From Robertmurraya sp. (GTDB taxonomy: Bacteria; Bacillota; Bacilli; Bacillales; Cytobacillaceae), in NCBI GenBank assembly GCA_025451895.1, contig JANWJP010000187.1, positions 1-38,358 on the forward strand: a stretch of DNA of 38,358 bases, written 5' to 3'. The notes under the pieces are model-generated. The model was not told the DNA's origin, did not search any database, and worked only from the letters and a program-made list of their open reading frames with translations. How positions within the stretch are numbered: the first letter of the stretch is position 1; every line of letters starts with the position of its first letter. Below are positions 22,334-30,884 of this stretch, in pieces. The position numbers and the translations under genes are program-made.

Positions 22334-24034
22334 TCAATTTTTTAGTTTTATAACCGTTTCCTCATCAGGTGTAACATATACGGTTTGCTGATTTTCGTAA
22401 ATGACAAAGCCGGGTTTTGCCCCGGAAGGTTTTTTGACATGGCGAATTCTCGTAAAGTCAACCGGCACAGAGCTTGATGACCGCCCTTTACTGAAGTAAG
22501 CGGCTAATTGGGCTGCTTCGAGAATGGTTTCCCGTGAAGGCTCTTTGCTTCTGATTACCACGTGGGAACCGGGAATATCCTTTGTATGAAGCCACCATTC
22601 GTCCCTGGAGGCCAGTTTATTTGTTAAATAATCGTTTTGTTTATTATTTTTTCCGACGAGAATCTCTGTTCCGTCAGATGATTTGTAGCGGTCAAGACGC
22701 GGCTTCGTGTCTTTTTTCCTTTTCACTTTTTTTCGCCTTTCTCTCAAATAGCCTCCTTCGATGAGTTCTTCTCTGATTTCTCCAATATCTTCCAGAGAGG
22801 CGGTTTCAAATTGCTGTTCGAGTGCTTCGAAATAGCTGAGTTCTTCTTTTGTTTTTAACAGTTGTTCTTTTATGATTACAGCAGCATTTTTCAGCTTTTG
22901 ATATTTGCTGAAATACCATTGGCTGTTTTCTGAAGGGCTTTTTTGCGGATCGAGACGAATCGTCATGACTGTGCCGTCATAATAATTGTCCACGGCAACT
23001 TCCTGCATTTCTTTTTTTAACTTGTATAGGGAAGCGGTCAATAATTCCCCGCAAAGTCTGTAATAATCGGCGTTTTTTGCTTCCTCAAGGGTTTCGTGAA
23101 GCTTTTTTATTTTTTTTTCGTTTTTCGTTTTCTCATTGATAATAAATCTTTCTAAATCTTTTGCCTGCTGTTTAACTCTGTCCCGGTCCGCTTTACCGAA
23201 ATAAAAACGGTCCAGAAGACTGCTCAGGGTGGGAAAGGTTTTTATTTCTCCCTGCAAATGGGCAAGCGGAAACAAATAGAAAGCTTCCTTGTTCTTCCCC
23301 AGTGTCAAAGCCGGCTCTATTTCGTCCTTGCGAATTCTGTTCATTAATTCAACAAAGGTTTTCGGCAAAGTAATTCTGTTGGCCAGTCCGGTCCTGAACA
23401 CCACTTCCCCTGCAAAAAGCGGTGAAATTCCGGCGAAATTTGCGACGAGCTGTTTATCCAATTTCCCCGAATTAAAATCCAGTTTCCGCAGTACGTCTTC
23501 CTCGCCGGCTTGAAACGGATCCAATTTGTTTTGCTGTGGAGGCGGGATGTATTCGAAGCCCGGCATGACAGCCCGATACGTATTTACAGCATGGGAAACA
23601 TGTTTCACGCTGTCAATGATTGTTCCTTTTTCTTTGTCAACTAAAATAATATTGCTGTGTTTCCCCATAATTTCCACAATCAGATGTTTGTAGGTGGCAT
23701 CCCCGAGTTCATTTCTTCCTTTTACTTCAAAAATTATAATCCGGTCCATCCCGCTTTGGTAAATATTTTCAAGAAAACCTCCCTCCAGATGTTTACGCAG
23801 CACCATGCAGAACATCGGGGGTTCGCTCGGGTTTTCCTGTGTTTCATTTGTAATATGAACTCTTGCGTAGTTTGGATGGGCGGACAGCAGCAGCTTGTGG
23901 TTTTGTCCGCCGGCTCTGACAAGAAGAATCACTTCATTGTTAACGGGCTGATGTATTTTGGTTATTCTGCCGCCTTTCAGCAGGGAAGAAAGCTCCCTTA
24001 CAACTGCTCTTGTAAATATACCGTCAAATGACAT
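22334..24034 (-). CDS. rqcH: ribosome quality control factor RqcH (NEMF/Rqc2 family)
   Basis: RqcH binds stalled peptidyl-tRNA on free 50S subunits and recruits tRNA-Ala to add C-terminal alanine tails that mark the peptide for proteolysis. The 566-residue product (B. subtilis YloA, formerly annotated FbpA) has the NFACT-N domain with the essential D97-R98 pair in SGMDRIIIFEV, a helix-hairpin-helix region around 180-240, a coiled-coil middle (about 285-430, rich in KLHETLEEAK-type sequence) and the NFACT-R domain (DEWWLHTKDIPGSHVVIR) near 480. The second ATG (24034) is chosen because AAAGGA lies seven to eight bases upstream; ATG 24043 overlaps it. It is alone on this strand, divergent from the calcium ATPase. 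Confidence 0.95.
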   Translation of the reverse strand: MSFDGIFTRAVVRELSSLLKGGRITKIHQPVNNEVILLVRAGGQNHKLLLSAHPNYARVHITNETQENPSEPPMFCMVLRKHLEGGFLENIYQSGMDRIIIFEVKGRNELGDATYKHLIVEIMGKHSNIILVDKEKGTIIDSVKHVSHAVNTYRAVMPGFEYIPPPQQNKLDPFQAGEEDVLRKLDFNSGKLDKQLVANFAGISPLFAGEVVFRTGLANRITLPKTFVELMNRIRKDEIEPALTLGKNKEAFYLFPLAHLQGEIKTFPTLSSLLDRFYFGKADRDRVKQQAKDLERFIINEKTKNEKKIKKLHETLEEAKNADYYRLCGELLTASLYKLKKEMQEVAVDNYYDGTVMTIRLDPQKSPSENSQWYFSKYQKLKNAAVIIKEQLLKTKEELSYFEALEQQFETASLEDIGEIREELIEGGYLRERRKKVKRKKDTKPRLDRYKSSDGTEILVGKNNKQNDYLTNKLASRDEWWLHTKDIPGSHVVIRSKEPSRETILEAAQLAAYFSKGRSSSSVPVDFTRIRHVKKPSGAKPGFVIYENQQTVYVTPDEETVIKLKN

Positions 24035-24082
24035 AGTAAACATCCTTTACTGTTTTTCGTTTTCATTCGCATACTCTTGCTC

Positions 24083-24091
24083 ATTGTAGCA
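24083..24091 (-). promoter_or_regulatory. candidate extended -10 element of rqcH
   Basis: On the minus strand TGCTACAAT forms an extended -10 (TGn plus TACAAT), about 50 bases before the rqcH start. The -35 region is not convincing. Confidence 0.42.
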
Positions 24092-24167
24092 TTTTTTTGG
24101 ACAAGGCTGAATAAGCTTTCTTTAGAACGGAATACGTTTCGTCCGTAAAACTAAAGGAGGAAGTGAG

Positions 24168-24179
24168 ATGGCCGGATGA
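24168..24179 (+). other. three-codon minicistron overlapping the calcium-ATPase start
   Basis: ATG GCC GGA TGA at 24168-24179 has the well-placed Shine-Dalgarno AAAGGAGG (24153-24160), seven bases before its ATG. Its stop overlaps the ATG of the downstream gene (24176) as ATGA. The downstream start is 15 bases from the same site, longer than usual. Ribosomes may initiate on the minicistron and re-initiate on the ATPase. Seen in sequence; use is inferred. Confidence 0.45.
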
Positions 24180-26863
24180 AGTATCATGCAATGTCGGAAA
24201 GAGACGTGGAAAAAGCATTAAATACAGACTTTTCCACAGGCCTGGCTGAAGCTGAGGCTGAAAAACGAATTAAACAGTTCGGCTATAACGAACTTGAAGA
24301 AGGTGAAAAGCAATCCGCGCTGCTCTTATTTTTCAGCCAATTTAAAGATTTTATGGTTATTGTCCTGTTGGGAGCGACATTAATTTCAGGAGTGCTCGGA
24401 GAATATATAGATGCAATTGCGATTATTGCCATTGTTATTCTAAACGGTTTACTCGGTTTTTTTCAAGAAAGAAAGGCGGAAAAGTCTTTGCAGGCTTTAC
24501 AGGATTTATCAGCACCGCAAGTCCATGTGCTCAGGGACGGACGCTGGCAAAGACTACCTTCCAAACAGGTGGCAGTCGGTGATATCTTAAAGTTCTCAAG
24601 CGGAGACAGGATAGGGGCCGATGTCCGTCTGATTGACGCACAAAGTCTTGAAATAGAGGAATCCGCACTGACGGGGGAATCTGTTCCGGTAGCGAAAACA
24701 ACCGAACGCATCTTGCAAGAAAATATCGGCATCGGCGATTTACAAAACATGGCTTTTATGGGCACGATGGTTACAAGGGGAAGCGGTATGGGTGTAGTCA
24801 TAGCAACCGGAATGAAAACAGCCATGGGCAGAATTGCCGATCTTCTTCATAGAGCGGAAAGTTTGCGCACACCGTTGCAAAAAAGACTGGAACAACTGGG
24901 CAAGATCCTGATTACCGTTGCTGTGGCCCTGACGGTTCTTGTAGTTCTCATCGGTGTGCTGCAGGGACATGACCTTTATACCATGTTTCTAGCCGGTGTA
25001 TCTTTGGCGGTTGCGGCGATCCCCGAAGGTTTGCCGGCGATTGTGACTGTGGCTTTGTCTCTTGGAGTCCAGCGAATGATCAGGAAGAATGCGATTGTCA
25101 GAAAACTTCCCGCTGTTGAGACGCTGGGGTGTGCTTCCGTCATTTGTTCTGATAAAACAGGAACAATGACGCAAAACAAAATGACGGTAACAACGCTCTG
25201 GTCAGGGGGGGAAACCTGGAGGGCAGACGGAGTCGGCTATGAGCCGTCCGGCAATTTTTATAAAGAAAATGATCATAATCCCGTTGATATAGAACGGGAA
25301 AAGTCACTGCGGCAAATGTTGATGTTTGGCATGCTTTGTAATCATGCGGAACTCCATCAAAAAGGGGAGGAATATATAGTTGACGGTGACCCGACGGAGG
25401 GTGCCCTGTTAGTTGCCGCAATGAAGGCCGGTTTTAATAAAGAAGAACTGCTGAAAGAATTTATGGTGGTGAAGGAATTTCCCTTTGACTCTGCCCGGAA
25501 GATGATGAGCGTAATCATCCGCGACCGCAGCGGCCGGCAATTTATAGTTACAAAAGGTGCGCCTGATGTACTTGCGGAAGTAAGCAGCTCCATTCTTTGG
25601 GATGGAAAAAGGCAATATTTGTCCGCAGATTTAAAGAGAGAATTGCAGGATGCCATTAACGGGATGGCTTCCCAAGCATTAAGAACAATAGCCATCGGTT
25701 TCAGGGAAGTGCCTTTGAATACCATTATTTTAGATGAAAAAGAAGCGGAGAAAAATTTGACTTTAATCGGTTTGCAGGGGATGATTGATCCCCCCCGGCC
25801 GGAAGTAAAAGGGGCGATAAAGGAATGCAGGGAAGCGGGAATCCGGACAATCATGATTACCGGCGATCATGTGATTACGGCGAAAGCAATTGCAAATGAA
25901 TTGGGAATTTTAACAAATGACAGAAGCCGGGCTCTGACCGGGAATGATTTATCTGATATGTCAGTTGAAGAAATTGAAGAAGTAGTCGATGATGTATCAG
26001 TCTTTGCGAGAGTGTCTCCTGAACATAAATTAAAAATTGTCAAAGCCTTGCAAAATAAAGGCCATATCGTTGCAATGACCGGCGATGGTGTCAATGATGC
26101 ACCGGCAATCAAGACTGCAGATATCGGGGTGGCGATGGGGATTACTGGAACAGATGTGGCCAAGGAAGCTTCATCCCTTGTTTTGCTTGATGATAATTTT
26201 GCCACGATTAAAGCAGCTATTCAAGAAGGCCGGAATATCTATGAAAATATCAGAAAGTTTATCCGCTATTTGCTGGCATCGAATGTTGGGGAAATTCTCG
26301 TCATGTTGTTTGCCATGCTGCTGGCTTTGCCCCTCCCTCTTGTGCCTATCCAAATTCTTTGGGTGAATCTGGTTACGGACGGCTTGCCGGCAATGGCGCT
26401 CGGTTTGGATCAGCCGGAAGAGGATGTGATGCGCCGCAAACCCCGGAATCCGAATGAAGGGGTGTTTGCCCGCGGACTGGGCTGGAAGGTGCTGTCGAGA
26501 GGGTTCTTAATCGGCCTTGTTACTTTAATAGCTTTTATGACCGTTTACCAAAAAGATCCTGATAATCTTGTTTATGCACAGACTATTGCTTTTGCAACCC
26601 TTGTTATGGCACAACTTATTCATGTGTTTGACTGCCGGAGCGAAAAATCCATTTTGGCCAGAAATCCTTTTGAAAATAAATATTTAACCTTTGCTGTATT
26701 ATCTTCAGTATTTTTAATGTTAATAGTCATTTATTATCCTCCCCTCCAGCCTGTTTTTCATACTATGCCGATTGAAGCAAGGGACTGGCTGTTAATTTTC
26801 GGAATGGCTGCTACACCGACTTTTTTGCTGGCAGGTTCATATTTGGCAAGAAAAACAACTTGA
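24176..26863 (+). CDS. yloB: SERCA-type calcium-translocating P-type ATPase (YloB)
   Basis: The 895-residue membrane pump belongs to P-type class IIA, exporting Ca2+ with ATP. Visible in order: a cation-ATPase N-terminal segment, membrane helices M1-M2 (about 50-100), the actuator loop with ALTGESVPV, M4 with the ion-site PEGLPAI (about 285), the phosphorylated aspartate D326 in CSDKTGTMTQNK, the nucleotide-binding KGAP, the hinge TGDGVNDAP (635-643), M6 with NLVTDGLPA, and C-terminal helices M7-M10. It matches B. subtilis YloB, which is linked to sporulation and calcium. ATG 24176 is supported by similarity of MKYHAM to the orthologue, though the ribosome site is better placed for the minicistron. 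Confidence 0.95.
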   Translation: MKYHAMSERDVEKALNTDFSTGLAEAEAEKRIKQFGYNELEEGEKQSALLLFFSQFKDFMVIVLLGATLISGVLGEYIDAIAIIAIVILNGLLGFFQERKAEKSLQALQDLSAPQVHVLRDGRWQRLPSKQVAVGDILKFSSGDRIGADVRLIDAQSLEIEESALTGESVPVAKTTERILQENIGIGDLQNMAFMGTMVTRGSGMGVVIATGMKTAMGRIADLLHRAESLRTPLQKRLEQLGKILITVAVALTVLVVLIGVLQGHDLYTMFLAGVSLAVAAIPEGLPAIVTVALSLGVQRMIRKNAIVRKLPAVETLGCASVICSDKTGTMTQNKMTVTTLWSGGETWRADGVGYEPSGNFYKENDHNPVDIEREKSLRQMLMFGMLCNHAELHQKGEEYIVDGDPTEGALLVAAMKAGFNKEELLKEFMVVKEFPFDSARKMMSVIIRDRSGRQFIVTKGAPDVLAEVSSSILWDGKRQYLSADLKRELQDAINGMASQALRTIAIGFREVPLNTIILDEKEAEKNLTLIGLQGMIDPPRPEVKGAIKECREAGIRTIMITGDHVITAKAIANELGILTNDRSRALTGNDLSDMSVEEIEEVVDDVSVFARVSPEHKLKIVKALQNKGHIVAMTGDGVNDAPAIKTADIGVAMGITGTDVAKEASSLVLLDDNFATIKAAIQEGRNIYENIRKFIRYLLASNVGEILVMLFAMLLALPLPLVPIQILWVNLVTDGLPAMALGLDQPEEDVMRRKPRNPNEGVFARGLGWKVLSRGFLIGLVTLIAFMTVYQKDPDNLVYAQTIAFATLVMAQLIHVFDCRSEKSILARNPFENKYLTFAVLSSVFLMLIVIYYPPLQPVFHTMPIEARDWLLIFGMAATPTFLLAGSYLARKTT

Positions 26864-26878
26864 TTTATGTTATAATCC

Positions 26879-26911
26879 AAAAGGTGATAGGAAATTTCCT
26901 ATTGCCTTTTT
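26879..26911 (+). terminator. Rho-independent terminator after yloB
   Basis: A long near-perfect hairpin at 26879-26911 with AATT at its tip (arms AAAAGGTGATAGGA and TCCTATTGCCTTTT, two G-T pairs) ends in a T-run. It isolates yloB from yloC. Confidence 0.85.
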
Positions 26912-26986
26912 CGTCGTCAATACGAAAAAATTCCTTTTTATGGATATTTTACAGACGGCGGATTGAAGACATATTGCGCACCGAGA

Positions 26987-27014
26987 TTGTTCAAAATTTA
27001 ACGTAATGTATAAT
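26987..27014 (+). promoter_or_regulatory. candidate sigma-A promoter of yloC
   Basis: TTGTTC (26987-26992), a 16-base spacer and a perfect TATAAT (27009-27014) lie 36 bases before the yloC start, after the yloB terminator. Transcription would start near 27021 and could run through remA, gmk and rpoZ. Confidence 0.6.
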
Positions 27015-27049
27015 ATTTATAGAATATTTTTAGGTCTGGATGTGTTCCA

Positions 27050-27925
27050 ATGGTTAGCAGTATGACAGGTTTTGGACGCGGCAAGCGACAATCGGAAAAA
27101 TTTGCCGTTACCGTTGAAATCAAAAGTGTCAATCATCGTTTTTTAGAATGCAATATCAGATTGCCCCGACAACTGATGAAAATAGAAGATAAAATTAAAA
27201 AGCTGTTGGGGGGAAAAATAAGCCGCGGCAGAGTTGAGGTTTTCGTTACGATTGAAGGACAGGATATCTTCAGTCAAAAAATTCATGTAAACTGGAGTTT
27301 GCTGGATGAGTATTTTCGGGCAATTGGACAAATAAGGGAAAAATACCGGATAGTCCATGATGTTTCAATCAGTGATTTGCTCAAACTGGATGATTGCTTT
27401 TCAATTGTTGAAGAGGACACCGGCACAAGTGAACTAGAGAACCTTGTATTGGAAGCGGTAAAAGAAGCTGTGACTGCATTAAAAGAAATGCGGGACGCAG
27501 AAGGGGCTGCTTTGGCACAAGATGTGTCCGGCCATTTGCAAAATTTAAGGATCCGGCTTGAAAAAGTTAAGGATTTTGCCCCTGTCGTTGTTGAGCAATA
27601 TGCTGAACGGCTTGAAAAGAGAATGAAAGAATTTGCGCAGGGCGAGATTGATGAAGGACGTTTATTGAATGAAGTGGCCGTTTTTGCAGACCGGGCTGAT
27701 ATCAGTGAAGAACTGGCAAGGCTCTCAAGCCATATTGAACAATTTGAAAAGAGTATGGAAATTAGTGGACCGATTGGCCGGAAACTTGATTTTTATGTTC
27801 AGGAAATGAACCGTGAAGTAAACACAATCGGGTCAAAAGCTAATGATGCGAAAATTGCCTCCGAGGTTGTGGAAATGAAAAGTCTTCTTGAAAAAATGAA
27901 GGAGCAGATTCAAAATATCGAATAA
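27050..27925 (+). CDS. yloC: YicC/YloC family endoribonuclease
   Basis: The 291-residue protein starts VSSMTGFGRG and has IKSVNHRFLECNIRLPR (about 24-40), hallmarks of the YicC-like family, plus the C-terminal DUF1732 segment with RKLDFYVQEMNREVNTIGSKA. YicC of E. coli and YloC of B. subtilis have been reported as endoribonucleases; the exact targets are not shown here. ATG 27050 fits the family N-terminus; the ribosome site (GGATG, about ten bases upstream) is weak. It is the first gene of the yloC-remA-gmk-rpoZ group. Confidence 0.92.
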   Translation: MVSSMTGFGRGKRQSEKFAVTVEIKSVNHRFLECNIRLPRQLMKIEDKIKKLLGGKISRGRVEVFVTIEGQDIFSQKIHVNWSLLDEYFRAIGQIREKYRIVHDVSISDLLKLDDCFSIVEEDTGTSELENLVLEAVKEAVTALKEMRDAEGAALAQDVSGHLQNLRIRLEKVKDFAPVVVEQYAERLEKRMKEFAQGEIDEGRLLNEVAVFADRADISEELARLSSHIEQFEKSMEISGPIGRKLDFYVQEMNREVNTIGSKANDAKIASEVVEMKSLLEKMKEQIQNIE

Positions 27926-28030
27926 TTTGCTAATTTTTTTACTGAACAAACAGAGGCTGATAACCGTCGGCAGTATATTCAGGAGCAGGAGGGAACATAA
28001 TATAAATCTGATTATAACTGGGGGAAAAAC

Positions 28031-28294
28031 ATGGTAATAAAGCTGATAAACATAGGTTTCGGTAATATTGTTTCCGCAAACCGCATTATCTCGATTGTAA
28101 GTCCCGAATCGGCTCCCATCAAACGGATTATTCAGGATGCCAGGGATCAGGGATCTTTGATCGATGCTACATACGGCAGAAGAACACGGGCAGTAATTAT
28201 TATGGACAGTGATCATGTCATTCTGTCTGCTGTACAACCCGAGACAGTGGCAGCAAGATTGAATGACAGGGATGACATTATGGAAGAAGGGTAG
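28031..28294 (+). CDS. remA: extracellular matrix regulatory protein RemA
   Basis: RemA is a small DNA-binding protein that activates biofilm matrix and osmoprotection genes in B. subtilis. The 87-residue product is highly conserved: [38 protein letters not shown] and [26 protein letters not shown] site precedes ATG 28031. The 105 bases before it have no clear terminator, so it may be cotranscribed with yloC. It adjoins gmk, as in B. subtilis. Confidence 0.95.
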   Translation: MVIKLINIGFGNIVSANRIISIVSPESAPIKRIIQDARDQGSLIDATYGRRTRAVIIMDSDHVILSAVQPETVAARLNDRDDIMEEG

Positions 28295-28918
<624 letters not shown>

Positions 28919-28919
28919 A

Positions 28920-29135
28920 ATGCTTTATCCGTCAATTGACTCATTGATGACAAAAATTGATTCTAAATATTCTCTTGTATCAGTAGCTGCAAAACGAGCC
29001 CGCAGAATACAGGAAGGCGCAAAGTTGTACCTTGAAAACTATGTTTCCCAGAAGCCTGTCGGTAAAGCGCTTGAAGAAATTGATGGTGATAAATTAACAT
29101 ATACCGTAATAGAAAAAACGGAAAATCCCAGGTAG
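28920..29135 (+). CDS. rpoZ: RNA polymerase omega subunit
   Basis: Omega stabilises the beta' subunit of RNA polymerase. The 71-residue protein carries the family core: [31 protein letters not shown] and [11 protein letters not shown]. It follows gmk by one base with GGAGG upstream, and two terminators come after it, so it ends this transcription unit. Confidence 0.95.
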   Translation: MLYPSIDSLMTKIDSKYSLVSVAAKRARRIQEGAKLYLENYVSQKPVGKALEEIDGDKLTYTVIEKTENPR

Positions 29136-29139
29136 GAAG

Positions 29140-29168
29140 CGGGGCTGTTTTCACAGTCCCGGTTTTTT
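29140..29168 (+). terminator. first terminator after rpoZ
   Basis: CGGGGCTGT (29140-29148) pairs with ACAGTCCCG (29153-29161), one G-T pair, loop TTTC, followed by six T (29163-29168). Confidence 0.9.
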
Positions 29169-29195
29169 CCGTGCCTATATCATGCGGGAATTACC

Positions 29196-29223
29196 AACAA
29201 CCTAGAATATAGGTTGTTTTTTA
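29196..29223 (+). terminator. second, tandem terminator after rpoZ
   Basis: AACAACCTA (29196-29204) pairs with TAGGTTGTT (29210-29218) with a five-base loop and a T-run to 29222. It lies 28 bases after the first terminator. Confidence 0.8.
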
Positions 29224-29237
29224 TTGCTTTTTTGAGA

Positions 29238-29270
29238 AATTCGGCAAATGGAGAAATGTTTGCCGGAATT
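29238..29270. repeat. inverted repeat (hairpin) in the rpoZ-coaBC gap
   Basis: AATTCGGCAAA (29238-29248) and TTTGCCGGAATT (29259-29270) are inverted repeats with a one-base bulge and a ten-base loop. No T-run follows. Confidence 0.7.
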
Positions 29271-29462
29271 GCACCGGACCAAAAGTATTGCCTTCCGCCG
29301 GGGAATGAAGCCGGATAGAAAGTATCGTACATGGTTGATTGCTTGCCGGATAAATTAAAAAGCAGGAGAAAGGTATTTTTATTGCCTAATGGAAACGCCG
29401 TCCGACATGACTTTTTGCGTCGAAAGAAAATAATATTTTTAAAAGGAATTGTAAAAAAATGT

Positions 29463-29510
29463 CCCGGTAAGAAGCGGTTAAATACGCGGATTTCCGTATT
29501 TTTTACCGGG
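29463..29510. repeat. nested inverted repeat in the rpoZ-coaBC gap
   Basis: CCCGGTAA (29463-29470) pairs with TTACCGGG (29503-29510). Inside, AAATAC (29480-29485) pairs with GTATTT (29496-29501) and GG with CC above it, leaving a nine-base bulge on the left. It is a stable two-tier stem. Confidence 0.75.
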
Positions 29511-29560
29511 TTATCGATTGTTGCAGTCAATAAATAAAGCAAGATTTGGTGTTGAAATAA

Positions 29561-29596
29561 CAGGTTTTTTAAGAAACGTTTTCGGGGGAAAACCTG
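29561..29596. repeat. inverted repeat near the coaBC start
   Basis: CAGGTTTT (29561-29568) pairs with AAAACCTG (29589-29596) around a 20-base loop, about 75 bases before the coaBC start codon. Confidence 0.6.
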
Positions 29597-29672
29597 AAGG
29601 AAAAAGGTGCAATAAGCCGTCAATTCTTGCATAATGGAAAGTAGTTATTAGAAAGTAAAGAAAGGAACGATC

Positions 29673-30884
29673 ATGTTGAACGGAAAAAATATATTGCTTT
29701 GTGTTACAGGAGGAATTGCCGTATATAAAGCTGCCGCTTTAACAAGTAAACTGACCCAAAATGGCGCATCTGTAAAAGTTATTATGAGCGAAGCGGCAGC
29801 AGAATTCGTGACACCGTTAACTTTCCAAGCCTTGTCGAGAAATGAAGTATATATAGATACGTTTGATGAAAAAAATCCGAAAAAAATAGCCCATATCGAT
29901 CTGGCTGACTGGGCTGATCTAATTATCGTTGCCCCGGCTACTGCAAATACGATTGGCAAACTGGCTAACGGTATTGCCGACAATATGGTAACATCGACCT
30001 TACTTGCGGCAACATCCCCTGTTTGGATTGCCCCGGCTATGAATGTTCATATGTACGAGCATCCGGCCGTTCAAAAAAATATCCGTACACTCACGGAATA
30101 CGGATACCGTTTCATCGAACCCGGGGAGGGTTATTTGGCCTGCGGATATACAGGAAAAGGCCGGATGGAGGAGCCGGATAATATCGTATCCTTTATTCAA
30201 CAATTTTTCAGTGCCAAATCAGACTTGTTAACAGGAAAAAAGGTTATTGTAACTGCCGGCCCCACCAGGGAAAAAATAGACCCGGTCCGTTTTATTACTA
30301 ATTATTCAACCGGAAAAATGGGTTATGCCATCGCGGAAGCGGCTTCTGCACTCGGAGCGGAGGTTATTCTTGTTTCAGGTCCTGTTGCACTCGAACCGCC
30401 CAAAGGAGTCCGGCTGATTTCGGTGGAAAGTGCACAGGAAATGTATGAAGCCGTTATGGAGGAGTTCTCCGGCTCAGACTTGGTCGTAAAAACGGCGGCC
30501 GTAGCTGATTACAGACCAAAGCAGCCAAAAGAACATAAAGTGAAAAAAGGATCCGGAGAACATATTCTTGAGCTTGAACGTACAAAGGATATATTGTATG
30601 AACTCGGGAAAAGAAAGAGCCATCAAATCCTTATCGGTTTTGCCGCAGAAACACAAAACGTGGAAGAGTACGCCAGAAAAAAACTGGTTGAAAAAAACGC
30701 TGATATGATTGTAGCCAATAATGTAAAAGTGGAAGGTGCCGGTTTTGGCGGTGATACGAATATTGTTACGATATATAAGAAGGATGGAACCGCGATCGAA
30801 CTTCCGCTTTTGACGAAACGGGAAACCGCTGAAAAAATTCTTGAAGAAGCAGTCAAATTGTTGAAGGGTGAAAATAAACAATGA
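29673..30884 (+). CDS. coaBC: bifunctional phosphopantothenoylcysteine decarboxylase / synthetase
   Basis: CoaBC makes 4'-phosphopantetheine in coenzyme A synthesis. Of 403 residues, about 1-185 are the FMN-dependent CoaC decarboxylase, with the catalytic-histidine region HIDLADWADLIIVAPATANT, the PAMNVHMYEHP motif and the substrate cysteine C157 in ACGYTGKGRM. About 190-403 form the CTP-dependent CoaB synthetase, with VTAGPTREKIDPVRFITN, STGKMG and IGFAAETQN. AAAGGAA precedes ATG 29673. It shares ATGA with priA and begins the run down to prkC. Confidence 0.97.
   Translation: MLNGKNILLCVTGGIAVYKAAALTSKLTQNGASVKVIMSEAAAEFVTPLTFQALSRNEVYIDTFDEKNPKKIAHIDLADWADLIIVAPATANTIGKLANGIADNMVTSTLLAATSPVWIAPAMNVHMYEHPAVQKNIRTLTEYGYRFIEPGEGYLACGYTGKGRMEEPDNIVSFIQQFFSAKSDLLTGKKVIVTAGPTREKIDPVRFITNYSTGKMGYAIAEAASALGAEVILVSGPVALEPPKGVRLISVESAQEMYEAVMEEFSGSDLVVKTAAVADYRPKQPKEHKVKKGSGEHILELERTKDILYELGKRKSHQILIGFAAETQNVEEYARKKLVEKNADMIVANNVKVEGAGFGGDTNIVTIYKKDGTAIELPLLTKRETAEKILEEAVKLLKGENKQ

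Larger units (their letters stand above)
29224..29672 (+). other. hairpin-rich non-coding gap upstream of coaBC
   Basis: These 449 bases hold no gene I can support. Two open frames (68 codons forward from 29331, 150 codons on the minus strand to 29632) lack ribosome sites and family resemblance. There are inverted repeats at 29238-29270, 29463-29510 and 29561-29596. A possible weak promoter, ATGACT (29407-29412) and TAATAT (29431-29436) with 18 bases between, would start RNA near 29443, just before the second hairpin. coaBC's site AAAGGAA lies near 29659. It may be a regulatory leader, a small RNA or a decayed insert; I recognise no known riboswitch. Confidence 0.5.

Noticed and set aside
26868-26876. 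Extended -10 element TGTTATAAT just after yloB
   Set aside because: It lies immediately before the yloB terminator, so transcription from it would start inside the hairpin; no -35 partner at proper spacing. A better yloC promoter is at 26987-27014.
29331-29537. A 68-codon forward frame in the same gap
   Set aside because: Weak ribosome site, basic low-complexity translation, and it covers the nested inverted repeat at 29463-29510.
29180-29632. A 150-codon open frame on the minus strand in the rpoZ-coaBC gap
   Set aside because: No Shine-Dalgarno before its ATG, no family resemblance, it reads through a terminator hairpin and the composition looks non-coding.
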